Positions 25,815-34,683 of a stretch of DNA of 47,125 nucleotides are shown here, piece by piece. The stretch's first letter is position 1. Each line of letters starts with the position of its first letter. Both the position numbers and the translations under genes were made by a program. Location: assembly GCA_937942165.1 (NCBI GenBank), contig CALDFW010000078.1, positions 1 through 47,125 of the forward strand, in the 5' to 3' direction. The notes beneath the pieces were generated by a model. The model was given only the letters and a program-made list of their open reading frames with translations. It ran no database searches and had not been told where the DNA came from. The DNA is from an uncultured bacterium (GTDB lineage Bacteria > Latescibacterota > UBA2968 > UBA8231).

Positions 25815-26684
25815 TTAGACGATAAAGAAAGGCTGTGTCCAGGCAAAGGCTTCCCCGTCTCCCCAGCACTCAAAGCGCACATACCGAGCGCCTTCGGGCA
25901 CTTCTAACTCTATTGTGCGTCCCTCCACCGTCGCTAAGCGCCGGCCCGTATCGCGCAGGGCGACAATACGCGATGCATTTTCCGTCTCGATGACGATCCG
26001 CTGATCTGCGACCTCAATGCGGGTGATCTCTACGCCCGTCGACGCGTAGAAGCGACCCTTTGTCAAGGCATCAACCACGCCTTCTGGCGTCTCGTCTTTG
26101 ACGTATGCGACATTCCATCCGAGAGCTACATCTCCCGAGGCGGCGTGGCTATCGTCATTGGCAAAACCCCACATGCGGCGACCGGCACTCAGTAGCATAT
26201 CCCAGCGATTTGTCGCGTAGGGACTGCCGTCGAGGCGGCTGATCACGCCGTTGTAAATCTCCAAACCCGCGTAGCCAGTACATGCGTCCATCACGTCCTG
26301 AGGGCAGTGGCTGAAGCGAGACTGCCAGTTGGGGTGATTAAACAGAACAAAGCCACCGTTTTCTTTTACGCCATCAATCACGCGTTGACGCTCGGCGTCG
26401 GGTTCGACTAACCCGCTAGCTCCTACGTGGAGCATATGCGGACCGTTTGCAGTGATTTCATTGCCCGGAACCAAGATCATGCCGTGCGGATCAAAGTCGG
26501 CATAGTCTTCCGCGTCGGTGAGTATGTCATGGTCGGAAATCATCAGAAAGCCGTGACCACGGCCAGCGTAGTCATCAATGACAGCCTGATGGTCGCGCTG
26601 TCCGTCGCTAGCTGTCGTATGGGCGTGTAGATTACCCGCCAACCAACGACCGCCGCTCAATTCCGTGTAGGGATGTTCGATCAT
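25815..26684 (-). CDS. PHP domain metal-dependent phosphoesterase
   Basis: The 289-residue protein carries the PHP metal motifs in order: NLHAHTTASDG (residues 18-28), MISDHDIL, an acidic and His segment ILVPGNEIT, VLFNHPNW and GFANDDSH. The family hydrolyses phosphoester bonds in nucleotides or histidinol phosphate. The closing 70 residues form a small beta domain. The ATG at 26684 has AAGGAG 7 bases upstream; the open frame extends far beyond it without family similarity, and that part lies over the antisense VTT gene region. It is followed by a terminator. Confidence 0.9.
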   Translation of the reverse strand: MIEHPYTELSGGRWLAGNLHAHTTASDGQRDHQAVIDDYAGRGHGFLMISDHDILTDAEDYADFDPHGMILVPGNEITANGPHMLHVGASGLVEPDAERQRVIDGVKENGGFVLFNHPNWQSRFSHCPQDVMDACTGYAGLEIYNGVISRLDGSPYATNRWDMLLSAGRRMWGFANDDSHAASGDVALGWNVAYVKDETPEGVVDALTKGRFYASTGVEITRIEVADQRIVIETENASRIVALRDTGRRLATVEGRTIELEVPEGARYVRFECWGDGEAFAWTQPFFIV

Positions 26685-26740
26685 CTTATTGCTCCTTGTG
26701 GGTTGACCCCAAGATAAAAGTGCGCGAAGGCAGCGACAAG

Positions 26741-27346
26741 TCAGCGTAGCCGATGCCGAATGCGATTCAGCACAAACAGGCAGGCGATAACCCCCACGAT
26801 CCCACCAATTACGAGAGGCAGATGTTGACCAAATACCTCTATGGCCTTTTCGCCGTAGCGCAGCGCCAGATAGCCTACGACAGAGTAGCGTATGCAGCGA
26901 CCGAGCACGACTGCCCCCAAAAAGGTTTTTGCCGACATGCGAAATACACCCGCGGACACCATGACGAGTTTCATTGGGTAGGGGGGCGGCACCATAACGG
27001 AAAATACCATAAACCAAAATCCATAGCGGTGTATCCGCGAGCCCATAACGCGGCTGCGATCGGCGGCAAAACGTCTTAGCACAAGTTCTCCACCACGCCG
27101 ACCCAGATAATAGGGAACCATACTACCCATCGCCGAACCCAAAACAGCTAGGGGAACGGTCGCGATTAGGTCCGACAACGCGCTGTGCTCACTGAGCAGC
27201 AGAACCAGCATCCAGTCGGGCGCACCGCCAGTGGGCACACCCGCCGAATCTATAAGCGCTAGGCCGAACAAACCCGGTGCACCAAACTGGCGCAAGAGAG
27301 AAATAATGTGCTCGATAGTGTGCACGCGTATTGACGTAGTAGGCAA
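26741..27346 (-). CDS. VTT/DedA-like (YqaA-type) membrane protein
   Basis: The 201-residue protein has four to five hydrophobic helices and the VTT pattern: GLFGLALIDSAGVPTGGAPD, GSAMGSMVPYYLGRRGGE, FMVFSVMVPPPYPMKLV and AGVFRMSAKTFL with the Arg-bearing re-entrant region. DedA-type proteins move or flip lipid carriers and support membrane homeostasis. The start is unclear: the frame begins with TTG at 27346 without a ribosome site, and a GTG at 27325 is an alternative that would clear the divergent promoter at 27331-27359. It lies 56 bases upstream of the PHP gene. Confidence 0.85.
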   Translation of the reverse strand: MPTTSIRVHTIEHIISLLRQFGAPGLFGLALIDSAGVPTGGAPDWMLVLLLSEHSALSDLIATVPLAVLGSAMGSMVPYYLGRRGGELVLRRFAADRSRVMGSRIHRYGFWFMVFSVMVPPPYPMKLVMVSAGVFRMSAKTFLGAVVLGRCIRYSVVGYLALRYGEKAIEVFGQHLPLVIGGIVGVIACLFVLNRIRHRLR

Positions 27347-27359
27347 GCAGAATTATTAA
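27331..27359 (+). promoter_or_regulatory. Candidate sigma-70 promoter for the HD/amidohydrolase/PhyH operon
   Basis: TTGACG (27331-27336), a 17-base spacer and TATTAA (27354-27359) match 5 and 4 of 6 bases. The start at 27457 lies about 100 bases downstream. Confidence 0.4.
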
Positions 27360-27456
27360 TAGAATTTCCAGATAATGAATAAGCACACGGAGCTGCATTT
27401 TGGCGAGCCTGTAAACAGACTACGCACGCAGCACCCCACCAGGGACGTATGTCGCT

Positions 27457-28023
27457 ATGCACCAGAAAGCCCCTACCCGCCAGACGGCACTCGATCTGCT
27501 GCTTCAGTACAATAGGAGCGATTCGCTCATCAACCACGGTAAGGCCGTCGAAGCATCCATGCGCTATATGGCTCGCAAGGCCGGCCAAGACGAGGAGACA
27601 TGGGGCATTATCGGACTGATACACGATCTAGACTACGAGCAGTTTCCCGATCAGCACTGTAAGAAAACCGAAGAAATCCTGCGCGCTCAGAACTGGCCGG
27701 AAGACTATATTCGCGCCGTACTCTCGCACGGATGGGGCATCTGCACCGACGTAAAACCGCAGAGTCTTTTGGAAAAAACGCTCTATACGGTCGACGAACT
27801 GAGCGGTTTCGTAACCGCCTGTGCCCTCGTGCGCCCTTCCAAGAGCGTGGCCGACCTGGAAGTTAAGTCCGTTAAGAAGAAGTGGAAGCAGAAGGGATTT
27901 GCCGCCGGCGTGCAACGCGACATCGTCGAACGGGGCGCCGAAATGCTCGGCGTCAGCTTCGACGAGATAACGGCTGATGTGATCGCCGCTCTGCGAGAAC
28001 GGCGCGAAGAACTCGGCCTGTAA
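27457..28023 (+). CDS. HD domain phosphohydrolase
   Basis: The 188-residue protein has the HD metal motif order: His27 (INHGKAVEASM), the His56-Asp57 doublet (GLIHDLDYEQFPDQH) and a later His in LSHGWG with Asp in YTVDELSGF. This resembles small predicted HD hydrolases acting on nucleotides or other phosphate esters. The C-terminus is rich in Lys and Glu. The ribosome site is modest (AGGGACG). It is the first gene of a plus-strand operon: the amidohydrolase starts 14 bases after its stop. Confidence 0.85.
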   Translation: MHQKAPTRQTALDLLLQYNRSDSLINHGKAVEASMRYMARKAGQDEETWGIIGLIHDLDYEQFPDQHCKKTEEILRAQNWPEDYIRAVLSHGWGICTDVKPQSLLEKTLYTVDELSGFVTACALVRPSKSVADLEVKSVKKKWKQKGFAAGVQRDIVERGAEMLGVSFDEITADVIAALRERREELGL

Positions 28024-28037
28024 AAGGACGCTTTTCT

Positions 28038-28985
28038 ATGACTACTGATGCAAGCGAAGTACTACCCCTGTGCGACCCGCATTTCCACCTGTGGGACGTG
28101 CCCAATCGACCCAATCCCAACCTCGGTAACGATAGCACCTATTTGGCGAGTGACTACCGACGCGATATGGATCTATTGCCAGCTCCACTGCAGCGCGTTT
28201 CTGGGCTGCACGTAGAGACGGTCGTCGGCCAAATGCCCGGCGGAGCAGTCGTCGACTCGGTCGACGAAACCCGCTGGGTCTGCCAGCAGCTAGCGCCGTG
28301 GGATCAACCCTTTGGCATTGTCGCCTACGTGCATTTAAGCCGGGACGAGAGCCTGATTGAACGGGATATAGCGCAGCATCGCGAAGTCTCAGAGGGTCGC
28401 CTGCGCGGCGTGCGCATGATCCTCAACCACCACCCCGACCAGCCAGAACTGACCTGGCCCCAAGTCGAACACGGCGCTTTCTTTGGCCAGGATCCCTTTC
28501 GCCGCAGTCTGGCGCTCCTGGCAGAAAATGACCTGGCCTTCGACCTCTCGTGCCATCCACATCAGGTCGCCGACGGCGTCGATGCACTGCGCACCGCACC
28601 CGACCTGCGCGTTGCCATCAATCACCTAGGCTTCCTCCACGACGGCGAAGACAAAGCGCACGAAGATCTATGGCGGCAGAGCCTGCACGCTTTAGCTAGC
28701 CTGCCCCGAACCTATATGAAGCTATCCATGCTGTGGTTTGGCTGTAATGGATACCACAGCGATCCGGCCAAGACCTCCTTTATGCGAGACCGAGTGCGCG
28801 AGACCATTGACATTTTCGGCATCGAGCGCTGTATGTTCGCCAGCAACTATCCGGTCGACCGCTTTAGGCAGATCGACATACCGACCCTGTACGGTCAATT
28901 TCTCGACTGGAGCGCCGAGTACACGCGGGACGAACAAATGGCCCTATTTCACGATACGGCTCTACGCGCCTACGGCGCCCTATAA
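28038..28985 (+). CDS. Amidohydrolase 2 family metal-dependent hydrolase
   Basis: The 315-residue TIM barrel starts with CDPHFHLWDVPNR (residues 12-24), the metal H-x-H. It continues with RGVRMIL (strand 4), FDLSCHPHQ, RVAINHLGF with His, and CMFASNYPVDR with the final Asp region. This is the PF04909 group, which includes lactonases such as fucono- and rhamnono-lactonase and decarboxylases such as aminocarboxymuconate semialdehyde decarboxylase. The N-terminal CDPHFHLWD is most like the lactonase-like members. AAAGGA precedes the ATG. It sits in the middle of the HD-amidohydrolase-PhyH operon. Confidence 0.9.
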   Translation: MTTDASEVLPLCDPHFHLWDVPNRPNPNLGNDSTYLASDYRRDMDLLPAPLQRVSGLHVETVVGQMPGGAVVDSVDETRWVCQQLAPWDQPFGIVAYVHLSRDESLIERDIAQHREVSEGRLRGVRMILNHHPDQPELTWPQVEHGAFFGQDPFRRSLALLAENDLAFDLSCHPHQVADGVDALRTAPDLRVAINHLGFLHDGEDKAHEDLWRQSLHALASLPRTYMKLSMLWFGCNGYHSDPAKTSFMRDRVRETIDIFGIERCMFASNYPVDRFRQIDIPTLYGQFLDWSAEYTRDEQMALFHDTALRAYGAL

Positions 28986-29003
28986 TACGCGGAGACGGAA
29001 CCC

Positions 29004-29834
29004 ATGGTTAGCGATCTAGATACCTACCTCTTTGACCTGCGCGGCTACGTATTGCTCAAGGGTGCGCTGAGCGCAGACGAAGTCTCTACGCTCAATGCCA
29101 CACTGGATGAGATACCGCGCATGGAACCCGGGCAGTGGTATGGACACGTGCACGCCCACTCTTACGGCACGAAAGACGGCCTCAATTTGCAGCAGATCTA
29201 CGAGGGAGGCGAGCCGTTTGAAGCACTGATCGACCACCCCTCTTGGATAGACCACGTCAAGCATTTTGTCGGAGGCGAAGGGTCTTTTGACTACCACCAC
29301 GGGCCGCTCTTTATCGACGAAAACTTTGCTCACTTTCGCCAACCGGGCGAGGCTATTGGACTGCACTCGGGCGGCTATCCGCCCATCCACCGCAACCAGT
29401 TTCGCTACCACGGTGGGCGCTTTATGTGTGGCCAGGTCAACGTCTTGATGGCGCTCACCGACATCTCGACGGGCGATGGGGGCACGATGATCATTCCGGG
29501 CAGCCACAAGTCAAACTTTAGTCACCCGCACTTTGATCAGTATCGCATGAATTCGGAAGGGGCTAGCGTCGAAGGGATTGAAGGAGCTATTGAGATGCAC
29601 ATGGAGAAAGGAGACGCGATCATCTTTGTGGACGGCCTTTCACACGGCTCAGCCAAGCGTACCAACCCGGGAGAACGGCGAGTTATTATCTATCGCTACG
29701 GCCCCTCATGGGGCAACTTTCGCCACGGCTACCAGCCATCGCAAGAGCTACTCGCACGCCTAAAACCCGAGCGGCGCAAGATCGTTCAGCCGCTCGAACT
29801 CCTGCCGCGCGAGCCACAGGTAGAAGGGCGTTAG
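29004..29834 (+). CDS. PhyH family protein with HxG in place of HxD
   Basis: The 276-residue protein belongs to the phytanoyl-CoA dioxygenase superfamily (LTDISTGDGGTMIIPGSHKS, residues 151-170; GDAIIFVDGLSHGSAKRTNPGERR). The first metal motif reads His121-Ser-Gly123 (GLHSGG), so the usual Asp ligand is missing; His214 and the Arg at 225-226 remain. HxG or HxA is the signature of Fe(II)/2-oxoglutarate halogenases, but a widespread uncharacterised PhyH group in Planctomycetes-like bacteria also carries HGG. Oxygenase, halogenase or non-catalytic roles are all open. It is the last gene of the operon, 18 bases after the amidohydrolase, ending 29 bases from the convergent DUF1772 gene. Confidence 0.85.
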   Translation: MVSDLDTYLFDLRGYVLLKGALSADEVSTLNATLDEIPRMEPGQWYGHVHAHSYGTKDGLNLQQIYEGGEPFEALIDHPSWIDHVKHFVGGEGSFDYHHGPLFIDENFAHFRQPGEAIGLHSGGYPPIHRNQFRYHGGRFMCGQVNVLMALTDISTGDGGTMIIPGSHKSNFSHPHFDQYRMNSEGASVEGIEGAIEMHMEKGDAIIFVDGLSHGSAKRTNPGERRVIIYRYGPSWGNFRHGYQPSQELLARLKPERRKIVQPLELLPREPQVEGR

Positions 29835-29863
29835 CAATGCGTGCGGTCATCTCACGTCGACCG

Positions 29864-30349
29864 CTATATTTCCGAAAGCGCATAGGCAAGGAGCGCCGTC
29901 GATAGCACAGTGGCAACGGACCGCACATGATTCCAACGGGTCCATCGAACCAAATAGATATCCCATAAAGCAAGCTCTTCATCCCCATGGGAATCGACGC
30001 TTTCTAATTGATCATTCAACGGAACATTAAATAGGATCGTCGATAGCAGACATCCGACCACATACAGCCCAGCAGAGAGGCCAATGTAGTGCCATGGGCC
30101 TACATCGCCATAGGCCACATAGGCCGAGACCACACTAGACGCGGCCGTACCCATAAAGACCAGCAGGAAACTGGGCCGCACAATCAGGCGGTTGATCGCC
30201 TGCATAGCGCGCACACCTTCCGAACGCTCAAGAGAGCCCAACGCTTTCATCATGAAGGTCGAGAAAGAGACAAAAAGGCCCGCCATCATACCGCTGCCAA
30301 CGCAAGAAACGACCAACGCCCATCTGAGAAAATCTACGTTGTTATCCAT
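29864..30349 (-). CDS. DUF1772 (anthrone oxygenase-like) membrane protein
   Basis: The 161-residue protein has four hydrophobic helices. The first helix region SGMMAGLFVSFSTFMMKALG followed by GVRAMQAINRLIVRP is the family hallmark. NVPLNDQLESV and YLVRWTRWNHVRSVATVLST complete the pattern. DUF1772 includes fungal anthrone oxygenases, but bacterial members are mostly uncharacterised membrane proteins. It lies 53 bases after the LURP-like gene, same strand. Confidence 0.85.
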   Translation of the reverse strand: MDNNVDFLRWALVVSCVGSGMMAGLFVSFSTFMMKALGSLERSEGVRAMQAINRLIVRPSFLLVFMGTAASSVVSAYVAYGDVGPWHYIGLSAGLYVVGCLLSTILFNVPLNDQLESVDSHGDEELALWDIYLVRWTRWNHVRSVATVLSTALLAYALSEI

Positions 30350-30402
30350 GAAAATATATTCCTAACCTCGGTTGGATAGGACAAATCATTTCCCTGCTGA
30401 AC

Positions 30403-30990
30403 TCACTCTTTGAGCACCATGTCGATGCACATGACGGCGGCGAGAATGAGTTGGCGAGCTACGTGGTCTGCGGGAACAGCGTCAGAAATTTCGAGTGCGT
30501 AATTATCGGCACTGGTGAATAGTTCCTTGCCGATACCACCCCACTCTTTGGTGATATGGGCTAGTTCGTTCTCTCCGGCCATAAACCTGAAGTCCCAACC
30601 CGTCCATTTGCCCTGCAGAACGCAGACCGGCTGATCGTTGGCGTCGAGGACATTAAAGGCGCCACCGATCGAAAAAAACTTCTGTTTGAAGCCACCGATG
30701 GTCTGGTCATTTTCGTCAAAGACGCTGACCGTGGAGAGAAAGATAGAGACGCCCCGAGTAATGCGGATCAGTTGCTGGCCGTCCGGCGTGCTGATCTGTA
30801 TGTCAAAAGGGGTCATCCGCTTGGCGTCGGTAAACCGAAAGAGCTTGGTCAGAAAACCCAGACCCTCCTCGCGACATTCCATGAGGAGGTCGCCGGTTTG
30901 CGGATCGTGTATATCGTAGTTGTTCGCGGCTTTGAACATGCCCACGTGCTCTTTGACCAGAAAGACATTTTTCTTCAGGGCCTCGTGCAT
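30403..30990 (-). CDS. LURP-one/scramblase-like domain protein
   Basis: The 195-residue protein consists of a repeated beta-strand pattern (YDIHDPQTGDLLMECRE, FDIQISTPDGQQLIRITR, FNVLDANDQPVCVLQGKW) ending in a hydrophobic helix (ARQLILAAVMCIDMVL). This is the tubby-like C-terminal fold shared by phospholipid scramblases and LURP1-related proteins. Most bacterial members have no known role; membrane or lipid association is inferred. The GGGGGAAG ribosome site is strong. Confidence 0.85.
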   Translation of the reverse strand: MHEALKKNVFLVKEHVGMFKAANNYDIHDPQTGDLLMECREEGLGFLTKLFRFTDAKRMTPFDIQISTPDGQQLIRITRGVSIFLSTVSVFDENDQTIGGFKQKFFSIGGAFNVLDANDQPVCVLQGKWTGWDFRFMAGENELAHITKEWGGIGKELFTSADNYALEISDAVPADHVARQLILAAVMCIDMVLKE

Positions 30991-31104
30991 TGCTTCCCCC
31001 TTGTTGTGGACGGGCGCGGTTGAATGGTGTGCGTATACACCACCTGATTGTTATTCAAGGGTACGCCATGGGAAGCGCGGTAGGCAAGAGCGGGCAAACA
31101 GTCG

Positions 31105-31566
31105 CTAAACAATTCGGCGGTAGTGTATAAACTCAAATGCCTCGTGATCGCGCTGCTCCACCACTTCCCACGCGTGCACGTCAAAGCAGGGAAAATACGT
31201 TTCGCCCGTAAAATGGCCCTTTATGAAAGACAGGTACATATCGCTGGCCAGCGGCACCGTTTGCTCGTAGATCATCGCTCCGCCAGCGCTAAAAATCGTT
31301 TTGCCCAGCGCGCGGGCTGAGGCGATCGCTTCTTGAATTGTCGAACAAACGCGAGCGCCTTCAATCCTGACCGCTGAACGGCTAACCACGATATTAGCTG
31401 TGTGGCGCAGGTCGGCACCAAAAATTTCAAACGAGCGCCGTCCCATTATCACCGCCTGCCCGTCCACGTAGCGCAGAAACTGTTCGTACTCTTCCGGCAC
31501 GTCCCACGGCATACCGTTCCCGCTGCCAATAACTCGATCGCTCGACATTGCCGATATAATAATCAC
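31105..31566 (-). CDS. folA: Dihydrofolate reductase
   Basis: The 153-residue enzyme reduces dihydrofolate to tetrahydrofolate with NADPH. Visible hallmarks: ISAMSSDRVIGSGNGMPW (residues 4-21), the proton-donor acid as Glu26 in PEEYEQF, AVIMGRRSFE, NIVVSRS and FSAGGAMIYEQ. The C-terminal part (YLSFIKGHFTGETYFPCFD) is normal. The GTG at 31566 with GGGAG 8 bases upstream fits the family N-terminus; the frame continues 25 codons further without similarity. No thymidylate synthase is adjacent. It is divergent from the sulfatase gene at 31731. Confidence 0.9.
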   Translation of the reverse strand: MIIISAMSSDRVIGSGNGMPWDVPEEYEQFLRYVDGQAVIMGRRSFEIFGADLRHTANIVVSRSAVRIEGARVCSTIQEAIASARALGKTIFSAGGAMIYEQTVPLASDMYLSFIKGHFTGETYFPCFDVHAWEVVEQRDHEAFEFIHYRRIV

Positions 31567-31730
31567 GCCTTCGTCTCCCTGTCTGGTGTCGTTTTCTCCA
31601 GCAGAACGTATGCGCTCCTGCCCATTTTGCACGGTGCGCATAGCGAGCGGCCCTACCGCCCTTTTATTAACTTGGATCTACCAACTATTATCTGCACCGT
31701 TTGCAGAATGCAACGCAATGGGAGCCCGCC

Positions 31731-33191
31731 GTGAAAACACTCTTTATCATGCTCGATTCGCTCAACCGCCATTACCTGCCCCTCTACGGCGGCCATCAGG
31801 TACAAACCCCGCATATTGATCGCCTCGCCGCACGTGGCCTAGTGTTCGACAACCACTTCTGCTGCTCAATGCCCTGCATGCCCGCGCGGCGCGATCTGTT
31901 TACGGGGCACGCCAACTTTTTAGAAACGCCGTGGAGTCCCATACAGCCCTGGGACGACTGTATGCAGCCCGAACTACGCCGACAGCGGGGCGTATACTCG
32001 CACATGATCACCGATCACTACCACTACTACCACGCCGGCGGCGAGTGCTACCACAATCAGTTTGATTCGTGGGAGTTTCAGCGCGGACAGGAAGGCGACG
32101 TATGGCGCCCGCTAGTCGATGCACCCGAACCTCCGACCTTCCGCGGACGCAATCGCCGTGCCTACTGGGCCAACCGACGCTTTATGGACACCGAGCGCGA
32201 CGAAGATTACTCTACGCCACAGTGCTTTATGCGCGCCATAGAATTTCTCGAAAACAACCACAGCGCCAATAATTGGCACCTGCACCTAGAGTGCTTTGAC
32301 CCACACGAGCCCTTTGCCTGCCCCCAAAAATACCGCGACCTCTACAACGACACGTGGGACGACAGCGCCCTACACTTTGACTGGCCCGACTACGCTCCCG
32401 TAGATCCCACCGTTGAGGACGAAGCCGCCCTCGCTCACATTCGCGCCTGCTACGCCGGCACGCTGACTATGGCCGACGTGTGGCTCGGTAAACTCTTGGA
32501 TACAATGGACGCACTCGACCTGTGGAAGGATACTACGGTCGTCCTGAGCACGGACCACGGGCACCTTTTGGGCGAACACGGTTACTGGGCCAAAAACTAC
32601 ATGTTCGATTATAAAGAGCTCGTGCACATACCCATGGTCGTCTGTGCACCCGACGCTACGCCAAGGCGCGTGCAGGCGCTCACCTCGACAATTGATCTAA
32701 TGCCGACCTTTATGGAATTACACGGAGGAGAGCTACCGCCACACGTGCACGGTCGCTCGCTGTGCCACCTCTTTGGAGCTGACAACGATCACCACGATGC
32801 CGTGCTCTACGGCTATTTTGGCAAAGACATTAATTTGACGGACGGACGCTACACCTACTGCAGACAGGCAGAAGCCCACTCTACCGTTGATCACCACACC
32901 GCCATGCCGGTCAACTTCTCGAGCTTCCACGGACGAGAACAGCTGGCCAAGGCGGAGATGGGCGCCTTTCTGCCCAGCGCCCACGGCGTGCCGCACTACC
33001 GGTTTCCCGTTGAGAGCAAACGCCATCACAGCGCCCCAGAGTTTAACCCAATCTACGATATAGTGACCGACCCGCTGCAGCAGCAGCCCATAAGAGACGA
33101 GACCGTTGAGAGCGCGCTGGCGGAAAAGATGCGCGCGCTCTTAGAGCGCTATGACGCACCGCCCTGTCAGCGCACGCGCATGGGGCTGTAG
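31731..33191 (+). CDS. Sulfatase (formylglycine type)
   Basis: The 486-residue cytosolic-looking sulfatase (no signal peptide) has metal-site FIMLDSLNRHYLPLYGG with Asp9, the formylglycine motif C-M-P-A-R with Cys49, and the central metal loop STDHGHLLGEHGYWAKN. The extended C-terminus is rich in His and aromatic residues. The Cys must be converted by a formylglycine-generating or anaerobic maturase enzyme, which is not in the window. GTG at 31731 follows GGGAG at 6 bases; an ATG at 31701 lacks a site. Its substrate is probably a sulfated sugar, but a phosphonate or phosphate ester hydrolase cannot be excluded. Confidence 0.92.
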   Translation: MKTLFIMLDSLNRHYLPLYGGHQVQTPHIDRLAARGLVFDNHFCCSMPCMPARRDLFTGHANFLETPWSPIQPWDDCMQPELRRQRGVYSHMITDHYHYYHAGGECYHNQFDSWEFQRGQEGDVWRPLVDAPEPPTFRGRNRRAYWANRRFMDTERDEDYSTPQCFMRAIEFLENNHSANNWHLHLECFDPHEPFACPQKYRDLYNDTWDDSALHFDWPDYAPVDPTVEDEAALAHIRACYAGTLTMADVWLGKLLDTMDALDLWKDTTVVLSTDHGHLLGEHGYWAKNYMFDYKELVHIPMVVCAPDATPRRVQALTSTIDLMPTFMELHGGELPPHVHGRSLCHLFGADNDHHDAVLYGYFGKDINLTDGRYTYCRQAEAHSTVDHHTAMPVNFSSFHGREQLAKAEMGAFLPSAHGVPHYRFPVESKRHHSAPEFNPIYDIVTDPLQQQPIRDETVESALAEKMRALLERYDAPPCQRTRMGL

Positions 33192-33236
33192 AAGTTGCGT
33201 GCACGGGCTCCGCGGGGACGGGCTAGCGCATATCAG

Positions 33237-33980
33237 CTAGGTATTTTCAGACGCATCTGCGCTCAGATCGCCGACCCAAACCTCTCTATGGCGTCCGTCC
33301 TCTTCGCGAAGCAGCAGCTGTCCGGCGGGGCCGAAACCCTGCAGTATACCGGTGCGCTCCTGCCGACCGTCGCGGACCCGCACGGACGCCCCCACATACG
33401 CACAGCGCTGCGTCCACGCCTCCTGTAAACCGGCAAATCCGCGCGCGCGCCAGCGCGCAATCCACGTTTCAATGTGGGGTAATAGGAAGCCCAGTGCTTC
33501 CCGTACATCGTACGTTTCCCCCTTCTCGATGGCAATAGAGGTCGCGGGTTGGTCGATCTCTGCCGCTTCGTCTGCCCGCGTATTGACGTTGAGCCCGACC
33601 CCAACAACGACGGCCTCTGGGGCACAGCGTTCTGCGAGAATTCCGCATATCTTGCGCTGGCAAACCAAGAGATCATTGGGCCATTTGGTCTGCACGTCTA
33701 TACCAAGCACTCCCAGCGCAGTTGCCACGCCCAGCGCCGTGGCCATGGGGAGCGATGCGGTTGCAGGAAATACGACCGGGCCGCGCAGCAACAGAGAGAA
33801 CGTGAGACTGCAACCGGGGCGGGCAACCCAGCGTCTACCGAGACGTCCTCGACCAGCCGTCTGCTCGTGCGCAGCAAGGACAAAGCCGTCGGGCAACGGC
33901 TCGCCTCCGCGCACGCGCTCTATCAAAATATCGTTGGTGGATGTGAGCCGTTGGTGCCATTCGGGTGTGCTACACTTCAC
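33237..33980 (-). CDS. birA: Biotin--[acetyl-CoA-carboxylase] ligase
   Basis: The 247-residue enzyme attaches biotin to carboxylase carrier proteins through biotinyl-AMP. Motifs: STNDIL, AGRGRLGRRW (ATP/biotin loop), KWPNDLLVCQRKICGILAE (catalytic Lys) and VGVGLNVNT. It ends with the small C-terminal domain (GILQGFGPAGQLLL). There is no N-terminal winged helix, so it is a class I ligase without repressor function. It starts with GTG at 33980; AGGT is the only nearby site. It converges with the sulfatase gene (45-base gap). Confidence 0.93.
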   Translation of the reverse strand: MKCSTPEWHQRLTSTNDILIERVRGGEPLPDGFVLAAHEQTAGRGRLGRRWVARPGCSLTFSLLLRGPVVFPATASLPMATALGVATALGVLGIDVQTKWPNDLLVCQRKICGILAERCAPEAVVVGVGLNVNTRADEAAEIDQPATSIAIEKGETYDVREALGFLLPHIETWIARWRARGFAGLQEAWTQRCAYVGASVRVRDGRQERTGILQGFGPAGQLLLREEDGRHREVWVGDLSADASENT

Positions 33981-34102
33981 GCTATTTACCTACTCTCCAT
34001 TCCAGCCGGCTTAACGCTATAGCCCCCAATGGGAGATAGCCGCATATTGTAAGCACAAATCTACGCATCTTCGCAGCATCGCACCCTAGACCACAAATTG
34101 CC

Positions 34103-34582
34103 GTGCATACTCCAATCATCAATTCTATATGGCAGCAGCTACGGCGCATAAACACACTATACAGTGAATGTAGTAGCCGTTTAGAAACGGGCTGGAATGG
34201 TCGAGGTCAAGGTCGGGTCGACGTCGAAGAGCCCAACGGGCAAACCCTGATCTTTAACGAACAGGGCCACTGGGATAGTAGCAAAGGCATGCAGCTCCCT
34301 TTTCGCAATGTATACCGTTGGACGCTCAACGATGACCAAATATCCTTATCACATTTGCGCTTCGGTATCGACCGGCCCGTTTTCCTAGTTGATCTAGTTC
34401 CAGCACAAGACAGACTGTGCGCGGTTGAGCCGCACCCATGCGGCGACGACCGTTACGACGCACAGCTATCAATCCAGAACGACGTACTCCTGCTGGAATG
34501 GACCGTCACAGGACCGGCTAAGGACGAACGCCTGCGCCATACCTATCGGGCCCTTGATCGCTCAAGCGCTCAGAGAGAATGA
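34103..34582 (+). CDS. DUF6314-like protein
   Basis: The 159-residue protein is a small beta-barrel-like domain resembling DUF6314: WNGRGQGRVDVEE, LIFNEQGHWDSSKG, FRNVYRWTLND, RPVFLVDLVP and a closing LLLEWTVTGPAKDERLRHTY. Function unknown. The start is a GTG at 34103 without a clear ribosome site, so the N-terminus is tentative. It is divergent from birA and 101 bases upstream of the ABC-F gene, possibly in one transcript. Confidence 0.75.
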   Translation: MHTPIINSIWQQLRRINTLYSECSSRLETGWNGRGQGRVDVEEPNGQTLIFNEQGHWDSSKGMQLPFRNVYRWTLNDDQISLSHLRFGIDRPVFLVDLVPAQDRLCAVEPHPCGDDRYDAQLSIQNDVLLLEWTVTGPAKDERLRHTYRALDRSSAQRE

Positions 34583-34683
34583 CTGTATACAGGCGGACCG
34601 TTACATGCACAGCTGGCCTGTTGCCCTAAGCAGTCCGAGCAATATCTTTGATAGAATCACAACCCGTTTCGGTGGCCTCTCTC

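Noticed and set aside
26685-27017. Upstream extension of the PHP protein by 111 residues
   Set aside because: The extension is antisense-like, overlaps the VTT gene in another frame, and a strong ribosome site marks the start at 26684.
30089-30379. Plus-strand 96-codon frame over the DUF1772 gene
   Set aside because: Antisense shadow rich in His and Arg; the minus-strand protein has clear membrane helices.
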